DNA of 12,099 bases, from positions 1 to 12,099 of the forward strand of contig JABMOA010000112.1 of assembly GCA_013204355.1 (NCBI GenBank). Direction: 5' to 3'. This stretch comes from Candidatus Woesearchaeota archaeon (GTDB lineage Archaea; Nanobdellota; Nanobdellia; Woesearchaeales; GW2011-AR9). Positions 6,296-12,015 of the stretch are shown one piece after another (the first letter of the stretch is position 1; each line of letters starts with the position of its first letter). A program made the position numbers and the translations under genes. The notes under the pieces are model-generated. The model made no database searches and was not told the DNA's origin. It was given only the letters and a program-made list of their open reading frames with translations.

Positions 6296-7071
6296 TTATA
6301 TAATCCTTCCATAATGTGTAATAAAGGTTTGTAAACCTTGATCAAATGAATTTTCTAAAAAAGGATTTCCTTCTCCTTTATCAACTCCTGGTTTTATCCT
6401 CATATCAATCCCATATTTAAAAAAATCAAATCCTGTCGTCTTGTAAGAGTCAAATCTGTTTCGTAAATCTTGACTGACATGACCCTTAGGATCCATTATA
6501 CCAACAGGAGCTTCTAACAAATAAACTACGCGCTCAATTCCTAATTCTTCTAATTGTGCAGAAGTTGGGAGGGCATCAGAAGGAAGTGGTCCAATATCTC
6601 TTAAATCACCAAAATTATAATCATTTCTATGACAATCAATTAATATTGCGAATCCAACTGGATTCTTTAAATCATCTTTTGCTTTTTGGTATGCTTTAGC
6701 GTGATAAGCAAGTGTTTCGCCCATTCTTTCATGAGCTTTTTCTGGGAGAAAATATGAACAATCAACATCATACTTTAATAATTGAAGACCAACACCTGGG
6801 AGATGTGCATGACCAATATCAACAACAAAATAAGTTTTAGGAATTGGAATCTTTTCTCTAAAAATTACATTACTAAACCTCTAACAAAAAGTTTGTCGCC
6901 TTTTGAAACTTCTGGCCTGGCATCTGTAACAAAAACATCTGGGGATAAAGCTTCGTTTATAGTGCCAGTTTTACTGCGATAAATTTCTCTATAATCCCTC
7001 ATATCCCTTAAAACACCAGATACTTTATAAATTTGTCCTTCATAAGTGATAGTTTCTACTGTTTGTGTTTC
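6296..7071 (-). pseudogene. Frameshifted gene of unknown family (two open segments)
   Basis: Two adjoining minus-strand reading frames look like one protein. Segment A (7071 to the TAA at 6865-6867) gives 68 protein-like residues, including GQIYKVSGVLRDM and DVFVTDARPEVSKGDKLFVRG. Its strand pattern is reminiscent of an OB fold. Segment B is open from 6880 to the stop at 6296 and includes FVVDIGHAHLPGVGL, AILIDCHRNDYNFGD and VVYLLEAPVGIMDPKGH. Segment B has no ATG, GTG or TTG until the ATG at 6724, yet the 52 residues before that ATG read as conserved-looking protein. Going from A to B needs a one-base backward shift between 6880 and 6865. Segment A also lacks a start: the nearest upstream ATG (7043) is out of frame by the same one-base step. 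Two single-base deletions would therefore explain everything. I do not recognise the family. A shorter intact 142-residue protein from 6724 is the alternative. Confidence 0.6.
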
Positions 7072-7095
7072 TTAGAAAATACCAAAAAACTAACC

Positions 7096-7103
7096 TTTAT
7101 AAA
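7096..7103. promoter_or_regulatory. Symmetric TATA box between divergent genes
   Basis: TTTATAAA within ACCTTTATAAACC is a near-palindrome. On the plus strand it lies about 26 nt before the ATG at 7126, predicting a leaderless mRNA. On the minus strand it would start transcription near 7074, just ahead of the broken gene, so it may serve both directions. Confidence 0.6.
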
Positions 7104-7125
7104 CCAAACATACCTTTCTCATCTT

Positions 7126-7725
7126 ATGGATTTGCGAGATATCAGAAAAGAAGTACATTTAATTCCTTCAATAAAGACAGATTTGCAAGAATTCCAGAAA
7201 AACTGGATTAAACCTGTTAAATCAAATACCAATAAACATATGCCATTTCTACAAAATCTGAGCCCTGAAGAAAAAAAAGAATTTAATACAAAAATGCAAG
7301 AAGTTCAAACAGTAATGAAGAAACTTGAAGATTCAGATTTAATCACACAGAGATTAACATCACATGCACGGCATTTAATTGAATTAAAATTAACACAATT
7401 TCAAGGAAACGAACAAAAATCAAATATGATTACAAAAAGTTTCATTTCAGATGACGTCATGAATATTAAAAGAACAATCACTGAAGTCAAATCATTCAAT
7501 GAAGATATGGATGAACTTTCAGAACATTATGAAGATATAAATGAATTACTTCAGAAATCATTATCCTTAGAAGAAATGTTATTTTACATGGAATTACCCC
7601 ATTACAAATACTTATCTTCATTAATGAAAACAGCAGGTTCCCATAAAAAATTGGTGAGTCATATTGGAAGACATTTTGTCAAGCTTGCTAAACAACCTTC
7701 ATTAAAAAAGACCCCCCATCAATAA
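7126..7725 (+). CDS. Unrecognised alpha-helical protein
   Basis: I do not recognise this 199-residue protein, which is polar and predicted to be largely helical. Heptad-like stretches suggest coiled coil around residues 50-70 (EEKKEFNTKMQEVQTVMKKL) and 125-155 (KSFNEDMDELSEHYEDINEL). There is no signal peptide, membrane segment or cysteine. The C-terminus is basic (RHFVKLAKQPSLKKTPHQ). An in-frame ATG at 7033 would add 31 residues, but it lies upstream of the TATA box. The ATG at 7126 is 26 nt downstream of that box and matches the leaderless pattern, so I chose it. The stop codon overlaps the next gene's ATG by one base (TAATG), so the two are translationally coupled and probably work together. 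A scaffold or binding role with the small membrane protein is only a guess. Confidence 0.7.
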   Translation: MDLRDIRKEVHLIPSIKTDLQEFQKNWIKPVKSNTNKHMPFLQNLSPEEKKEFNTKMQEVQTVMKKLEDSDLITQRLTSHARHLIELKLTQFQGNEQKSNMITKSFISDDVMNIKRTITEVKSFNEDMDELSEHYEDINELLQKSLSLEEMLFYMELPHYKYLSSLMKTAGSHKKLVSHIGRHFVKLAKQPSLKKTPHQ

Positions 7726-7964
7726 TGGTAAGCATAAATATAATCATTGGACTTTTAGGAATGTTGCTTATTTTAATTGCATTTCTTTTAGACGAATTTT
7801 CAAAAAAAATCCACCACAAATCATTATATTTCAATTTATTAAATATCTTTGGATCTTTATTTCTCATGTATTACGCATACACCTTAAATTCAATACCATT
7901 CATGATTCTTAATGGCGTGTGGTTTATTGCATCGATTGTAAAATTATATTATATCAGTAAGTAA
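7725..7964 (+). CDS. Small integral membrane protein, CBU_0592-like
   Basis: This 79-residue protein is nearly all membrane. Hydrophobic helices span about 4-24 (INIIIGLLGMLLILIAFLL), 36-53 (NLLNIFGSLFLMYYAYTL) and 56-77 (SIPFMILNGVWFIASIVKLYY). The pattern LNIFGSLFLMYYAY, N-P-slot, ILNGVWFIASI resembles the CBU_0592-like family of small membrane proteins, whose function is unknown. It is coupled to the helical protein upstream by a one-base TAATG overlap. Its 3' end overlaps the convergent kinase-fold gene by 21 bases. Lys residues between helices 1 and 2 (KKIHHK) suggest that loop is cytoplasmic. Confidence 0.75.
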   Translation: MVSINIIIGLLGMLLILIAFLLDEFSKKIHHKSLYFNLLNIFGSLFLMYYAYTLNSIPFMILNGVWFIASIVKLYYISK

Positions 7965-8762
7965 ATCTGATGTGAATATTTCTATATTTTTCAAATCTTT
8001 AATGACCTCTTTAACCAATCCTCGTAATGCGTTTCCTTCTAATCTATCAATAGGATTATCTTTTGTCATGCCAGCATAAAGAGAAAAAAATGAATGTGGT
8101 AAGTGTTTATAATGTTCTTGAATTGTCTTAATGGGTTTTTCTGAAATAATATAATCTCCAAATAATAAACATTCAAAAATACGAGCAGCACAATACGTAT
8201 CAGTCATTGGATTTATTTCTCTATTCAACAAATATTCTGGTGAAAGAATGGATGCACAATTCATTTTTAATTTTTGATTTGAAGGAAATTGACAAGGAAC
8301 TGCATCTGATAAATCTAATATTTTTATATTACCATGATGATCATATCCTATGTTTCCTAAACTAACATTAGTATGCGCGATTCCTAAACGATGGAATAAA
8401 CTTAAGAAAGATGGAATATCTTCAATATATCTTAAAATAACTTTTTTAGAAACTTTTTCTCTACGTATTAAACTATCTAAAGTTCCTACAGCTAATTCCA
8501 TTACCAAATAGGGTTCAATAAAATCTTCACTATGGTCAATATACTTAATAATATTAGGATGTATAATTTGACGTAATGTATTTGCTTCTTTTATAACACG
8601 ATTAACCCTTCCACTAGGGATTGGTTTCTTAATTGCATATTTATGTTTTGGATTTTGTAGAGGGTGACCAACATATACAGCAGTATTACGTGTGTAATAA
8701 AGAATATCTGTAAGTTGATAAAATATCTTATTTACGGAAATTTGTGTGATTGGATCAGACAT
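7944..8762 (-). CDS. Protein kinase-fold protein, predicted pseudokinase
   Basis: This 272-residue protein has the eukaryotic-like kinase fold. Visible subdomains are the ATP-anchoring YAIKK (K45), a helix-C glutamate in VIKEANTLRQIIHPNI (E59), the hinge PYLVMELAVGTL at 84-95, the catalytic loop at 130-137, the metal-binding ILDLSDA (D150), SPEYL at 174-178, D188 in the helix-F position and R240 near the end. The catalytic loop reads HTNVSLGN instead of HRDLKPxN, so the catalytic Asp is Asn132 and the loop Lys is Ser. DFG is DLS, and no glycine-rich GxGxxG loop is present. Phosphotransfer is therefore doubtful; an ATP-binding scaffold is likelier. It does not match Bud32. The start at 8762 is set by a GGAGG site seven bases upstream. 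It overlaps the nth stop by eight bases, so the two genes are coupled. Confidence 0.85.
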   Translation of the reverse strand: MSDPITQISVNKIFYQLTDILYYTRNTAVYVGHPLQNPKHKYAIKKPIPSGRVNRVIKEANTLRQIIHPNIIKYIDHSEDFIEPYLVMELAVGTLDSLIRREKVSKKVILRYIEDIPSFLSLFHRLGIAHTNVSLGNIGYDHHGNIKILDLSDAVPCQFPSNQKLKMNCASILSPEYLLNREINPMTDTYCAARIFECLLFGDYIISEKPIKTIQEHYKHLPHSFFSLYAGMTKDNPIDRLEGNALRGLVKEVIKDLKNIEIFTSDLLTDII

Positions 8763-9396
8763 TTTTATTCCTCCCAAACTTACAATGCTCCGTAATATTA
8801 CAGCTTACACAATCAGGTTTTCGTGGAGCACAAATTGATTGTCCATGTCCAACTAACAAACGATTTACGTTAATCCATTCATCTTTTGGCACAATATCCA
8901 TCAACGCAAACTCAGATTCCTTTTCATTCATTGTAGAAATCCATCCAAGCCTGTTTGCAATCCGATGCACATGGATATCAACTGCAATTGCAGGTTTTTT
9001 AAAATGATACGCAAGAATACAATTTGCCGTTTTTCGTCCAACACCTGGCAGACTTGTAAGTTCTTCCAACGTATCTGGGACCTTCCCATTAAATTTATCT
9101 AATAGGATTTGGCATAACTCTTTCACATGTTTAGATTTCACTTTATAGAACCCACATTTGAAAAATGCTCTTTCTAAATATTGAATGGGTAAATCTGCAA
9201 CCTCCTGAATCGTTGGATACTTCTTAAAGAATTCTTTGACAATCGGAACTACAGTAGAATCCTTTGCACGTGCGCTAAGAAGTGTCATAATCAACATCTG
9301 ATGCACCGGATAATGTCCAAGCTCTTCTAGCATTGTCTGTGGATGCGTTATTTCTAGTAAAGAAAAAACCGTTTTCATCTCTGAAACTGAAGGCAT
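8755..9396 (-). CDS. nth: Endonuclease III (DNA glycosylase/AP lyase)
   Basis: This enzyme removes oxidised pyrimidines and cleaves the resulting abasic site in base excision repair. The protein has 213 residues, normal for the family. The helix-hairpin-helix is LPGVGRKTA at 116-124, with catalytic Lys122, and the catalytic Asp is D140 in AVDIHVHRIANRLGW. The 4Fe-4S cluster is complete: C189, C196, C199 and C205 in C-x6-C-x2-C-x5-C spacing. The N-terminal SARAKDSTV at 41-49 replaces the usual LSAQTTD and keeps its position. The ATG is about 25 nt downstream of a TATA-like ATTAAATAAAA, so it is probably leaderless. The kinase-fold gene begins before nth ends. Confidence 0.95.
   Translation of the reverse strand: MPSVSEMKTVFSLLEITHPQTMLEELGHYPVHQMLIMTLLSARAKDSTVVPIVKEFFKKYPTIQEVADLPIQYLERAFFKCGFYKVKSKHVKELCQILLDKFNGKVPDTLEELTSLPGVGRKTANCILAYHFKKPAIAVDIHVHRIANRLGWISTMNEKESEFALMDIVPKDEWINVNRLLVGHGQSICAPRKPDCVSCNITEHCKFGRNKNV
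8770..8774 (-). promoter_or_regulatory. Ribosome binding site of the kinase-fold gene
   Basis: GGAGG on the minus strand lies seven bases before the ATG at 8762, inside the nth coding region. It shows that the ATG at 8762, not the TTG at 8777, is the start. Confidence 0.75.
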
Positions 9397-9415
9397 TAAT
9401 ATAGGATGGTGGGGG

Positions 9416-9426
9416 TTTTATTTAAT
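9416..9426 (-). promoter_or_regulatory. TATA-like box for nth
   Basis: ATTAAATAAAA on the minus strand is centred about 25 nt before the nth ATG at 9396, consistent with a leaderless message. A second, better box (TATAAATA, 9444-9451) lies further upstream and would give a leader of about 25 nt without a ribosome binding site, so the proximal one is preferred. Confidence 0.4.
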
Positions 9427-9552
9427 CTTTGTGGAGGAAAATGTATTTATAGAAAGAGTTTCTTCTATTTTTTAATAGGGGTGAATTTATTGGATTTTTT
9501 TTGTGTTTTTTTTCAGGTTGAAAAACTGAGGATGTTTAAACACTAAAGGTTA

Positions 9553-10194
9553 TTATGACATTTCACTTTTTGGTAATTTTCCTGTAAGTGTCAAATACAT
9601 CAATAAGGCATCATCAGAAGGTTTTGCTGGAGGGGTTGTTTCTGTTGTAAACTCTTTACCTTCCTCAATTACAAGACTTGTTACATTTCCAATCTTCGTA
9701 TCTCTCAAAATTTCAATAATATCTTTTCCAGTTTCGTGAGCATAAAAGTCTGCTGTAGTATACTCTTGCATTAAACTTGCATTCTGTCTAAGAATATCTT
9801 GCACTTCTGCTGTGACTGGTAAACTATAATCTCTAACTTCTTTCCCAACACGCTTAAACCACATTCCATGGTCCCATAGTGAGTGTGGATATTTCTCAAT
9901 AACTCTTTCTTGAATTGCCAAATAATCATCTATTGTTAAAGGTCTTGTTCCTTCTTCTGTGATATATTGAAGAGCTATATACAAAGCAGAAGTAGCAGCA
10001 CTAAATCCCTCATGTTCTACATCTGTTCCAGATGCCATATTAGCTAGAGTTGTCATTACACCTATTGTATGAGGGACATTATTTTTAGCCATGTAAGTTC
10101 TAATTTCCTGTGCTTTAGCATCTGCTGATTGGAATTCTAACACTAAAGGATGGTTGTTTTTAGTGTCCAATAATTCTGTAAGTTTTGTTGCCAT
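9553..10194 (-). CDS. Unrecognised protein, second gene of a coupled pair
   Basis: I do not recognise this 213-residue soluble protein. It has no cysteine and no signal or membrane segment. The most distinctive part is aromatic and acidic, KYPHSLWDHGMWFKRVGKEVRDY at about 101-123 (trailing Tyr included), preceded by a helical region with GFSAATSALYIALQYITEEG at 63-82. The last 40 residues are Thr/Pro-rich (TTETTPPAKPSDDALLMYLTL) and look linker-like before a short final helix. Its ATG overlaps the stop of the upstream gene by one base (TAATG), so the pair is translationally coupled. Shared regulation with that gene is the only context clue. A weak T5 tract on the minus strand (9521-9525) about 30 bases past the stop could end transcription. 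Confidence 0.7.
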   Translation of the reverse strand: MATKLTELLDTKNNHPLVLEFQSADAKAQEIRTYMAKNNVPHTIGVMTTLANMASGTDVEHEGFSAATSALYIALQYITEEGTRPLTIDDYLAIQERVIEKYPHSLWDHGMWFKRVGKEVRDYSLPVTAEVQDILRQNASLMQEYTTADFYAHETGKDIIEILRDTKIGNVTSLVIEEGKEFTTETTPPAKPSDDALLMYLTLTGKLPKSEMS

Positions 10195-10676
10195 TATAAT
10201 ATTCTTTCTAAAAGACTATTTACATTCTCATTTCCTGTAAGGTAAAAGTATACTCCTGTTTTTGTTTTCATTTTCATTGATTGTGGATTTATTTCAACTT
10301 GCTCAGAATTAGCTAATACATAATCTAAAGCAGGTTTATCATATGCCACTAATACAAAAGGATTTGTTTGTACTTTTAAAGGAGTTTCTGCGAAAATATA
10401 AAGTAAATCTTTATTTTCAGACATATCTGGATTTGTATTTAGAACCATTCTTCGTGTGACAACAAGTGGTTCATCAATTCTACCAACAAGTGCAGAACCA
10501 ACTGATTGTTGAACAATTTCATTAACAATTAGGAAATTGTTGCTTGTATGTGCAATAGTATATATTCCATGTTCATTAAGGGAAGCTAAACGAAGTCTAT
10601 CATTTACACTATCTATTAACGAACGGTATCCTACGAGCATTTCTAATATTTGGGGATCTGTATATCTTACCATCAT
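10194..10676 (-). CDS. Unrecognised protein, first gene of a coupled pair
   Basis: I do not recognise this 160-residue protein. It looks alpha/beta and soluble, with a helical start (PQILEMLVGYRSLIDSVNDR), central strands (NNFLIVNEIVQQ, ALVGRIDEPLVVTRRMVL), then DLLYIFAETPLKV, PFVLVAYDKPALDYVLA and TKTGVYFYLTG. It has no cysteine, signal peptide or membrane helix. Two adjacent ATGs (10676 and 10673) are possible starts; the first is about 24 nt downstream of a TATA-like TTTTTAAA, fitting a leaderless mRNA. Its stop overlaps the next gene's ATG by one base. The pair has no recognisable partner nearby, being flanked by nth and the thioredoxin-membrane gene, each with its own promoter. Confidence 0.72.
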   Translation of the reverse strand: MMVRYTDPQILEMLVGYRSLIDSVNDRLRLASLNEHGIYTIAHTSNNFLIVNEIVQQSVGSALVGRIDEPLVVTRRMVLNTNPDMSENKDLLYIFAETPLKVQTNPFVLVAYDKPALDYVLANSEQVEINPQSMKMKTKTGVYFYLTGNENVNSLLERIL

Positions 10677-10696
10677 TATAGTAATTTAAGATGTAC

Positions 10697-10704
10697 TTTA
10701 AAAA
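10697..10704 (-). promoter_or_regulatory. TATA box of the two-gene unknown operon
   Basis: TTTTTAAA on the minus strand is centred about 24 nt before the ATG at 10676. There is no Shine-Dalgarno sequence in between, so a leaderless start is predicted. Confidence 0.45.
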
Positions 10705-10755
10705 CATTCCTACTAAACAGTGAAACATATTGCTCCACTTATTTTTCAAACTAAC

Positions 10756-10762
10756 AAAAAAA
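10756..10762 (-). terminator. T-tract terminator after the thioredoxin-membrane gene
   Basis: Seven consecutive T residues on the minus strand begin twelve bases after the stop codon of the 10775-11941 gene. Archaeal transcription commonly ends at such T tracts without a hairpin, and the next gene's TATA box lies 50 bases further on. Confidence 0.5.
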
Positions 10763-10774
10763 TATTTCAGAAAC

Positions 10775-11941
10775 TCAAACAAAAATCAAAATTAAACCAA
10801 TAACTAACATGATACTACTAATTGTCACACTTACAATTCTTGCATGATATTTTGTCCATACCTGTAATTTATGGGGGTTATCATTCGCTTTATCTTCTGC
10901 GATGTCTTCTAATCTTTCTTTAACAAAATGAACAATTACAAATAATCCTACTAATGGAATCATTGCAATTAATGAATAATATAAAATCATAGGGAATGCA
11001 GAAATCTTAAATGAACTAACTGTGAAAAGATTTTGTAATGTAAAAAACTTATTTCCTAAATCTGGCAAACTTAAAATACCTCCCAATAATCCAATAATAA
11101 AAACACCAGTGATTGAAATTACTGCACTTTTAAATATTTTCAAATTTGCTTTAATTTCTTGTGGGACATCTTTCATCATAACTTTATACGTTGTAAAAAA
11201 TGCTTTTACACTAATTGTACCATAAATTGCGGCAATTACACCAATTGTTTTATAGAAAATTGTACTCGCATTAAACAATGTAATTCCTCTGAATAATCCC
11301 ATTCCAAATAATAAATGTGTGAAATAAACTGTAACTAAAAACAACACAGCACGTTTAATCATCACTTCTTTATCTTTGATTGTAATCAAAAGAACCATTA
11401 AAAGTAATAATAAAGCAAGATGTGCTTGTTTTACACTATCTTTCAAAGCATCTCCAAGAACATTAAAAAAAGTTAATGTATCAAGAACATTACTTGTTTC
11501 ACCAGGACCGACAACACCAATTGTATTTTGTGCTGTTAAACTTGGACAACTATTATCTTCATTTACTTCAAGCCGTGCTTCAAGTAAACCTTTGATAGAT
11601 TTTTCCCCTATAAAATATGTACCTGCAGCAAATACCGCCGGAATGTTTTGTGAAGATTCAGGAATATTATAAGAATCAAAATATTGTTTTAACAATGCAG
11701 CATTAGGTGCATTTTGATAAACCTCATATTTTTGTAAATTCAAATCAGCATGTTTTGTTTTTAATTTATTAATGAATGTTGTAGTTGCACTACATCCCGC
11801 ACAATCCTCTGAAAAAAAATAATACACACAATCAGTTTCCTTACCTTTTACCGTAGTATCAAGATCCTCTGCAGCAATCACGAATATACTTAGAAGTAAT
11901 GTAAATAATACTATTAACCCAAGGATTCTCTTATACACCAT
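10775..11941 (-). CDS. Secreted thioredoxin-like domain fused to a six-helix membrane domain
   Basis: This 388-residue envelope protein probably handles thiol-disulfide exchange outside the membrane. A signal sequence (about 1-24, VYKRILGLIVLFTLLLSIFV then a cut near IAA-ED) leads into a thioredoxin fold: YYFFSEDCAGCSATTTFINKL, with redox pair C47/C50 (CAGC), and NIPAVFAAGTYFIG, with the cis-proline P101. Two extra cysteines (C38, C132) flank the domain and could pair. Six hydrophobic segments follow at about 171-187, 196-217, 226-246, 271-291, 314-337 and 366-387, a count recalling the CcdA/DsbD electron-transfer domain. However, this membrane part contains no cysteine, so it cannot carry electrons the CcdA way. 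A paralogous scaffold or transporter is possible. It has a TATA box about 33 nt upstream and a T-tract terminator downstream. Confidence 0.8.
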   Translation of the reverse strand: MVYKRILGLIVLFTLLLSIFVIAAEDLDTTVKGKETDCVYYFFSEDCAGCSATTTFINKLKTKHADLNLQKYEVYQNAPNAALLKQYFDSYNIPESSQNIPAVFAAGTYFIGEKSIKGLLEARLEVNEDNSCPSLTAQNTIGVVGPGETSNVLDTLTFFNVLGDALKDSVKQAHLALLLLLMVLLITIKDKEVMIKRAVLFLVTVYFTHLLFGMGLFRGITLFNASTIFYKTIGVIAAIYGTISVKAFFTTYKVMMKDVPQEIKANLKIFKSAVISITGVFIIGLLGGILSLPDLGNKFFTLQNLFTVSSFKISAFPMILYYSLIAMIPLVGLFVIVHFVKERLEDIAEDKANDNPHKLQVWTKYHARIVSVTISSIMLVIGLILIFV

Positions 11942-11968
11942 CTTTTATGAAGGAAGAAGGGAAAATTT

Positions 11969-11978
11969 GTTTATAAAA
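11969..11978. promoter_or_regulatory. TATA box for the thioredoxin-membrane gene
   Basis: GTTTATAAAA (minus strand TTTTATAAAC) is centred about 33 nt before the ATG at 11941, giving a leader near 8 nt. The box is nearly symmetric, and read on the plus strand it would start transcription near position 12000, just before the structured element at 12016-12099. Confidence 0.5.
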
Positions 11979-12015
11979 GTATCGGAATTTGAGCGCTGTC
12001 CAGAAAGTCCCTTTT

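Noticed and set aside
6865..6883. Programmed -1 frameshift joining the two segments
   Set aside because: The shift would have to occur in this short interval, which has no slippery heptamer or obvious downstream structure; a base deletion or sequencing error is simpler.
6782..6982. Plus-strand 66-residue frame opposite the broken gene
   Set aside because: No promoter or ribosome binding site, and the minus strand here has clearly protein-like content in both segments.
7033..7125. Extension of the helical protein gene to an upstream ATG at 7033
   Set aside because: The added residues lie upstream of the TATA box and predicted leaderless start at 7126, and look like translated promoter DNA.
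7944..8762. Identification of the kinase-fold protein as Bud32 of the KEOPS complex
   Set aside because: It is longer than Bud32, lacks the HGDLTTxN and DFG motifs, and is not next to kae1 or the ribosomal operon.
8763..8777. TTG start of the kinase-fold gene at 8777
   Set aside because: The extra codons contain the GGAGG ribosome binding site that serves the ATG at 8762.
9481..9546. 21-residue GTG-started frame in the nth upstream spacer
   Set aside because: Composition is dictated by the T tracts, there is no ribosome binding site, and the candidate TATA box is at the wrong distance.
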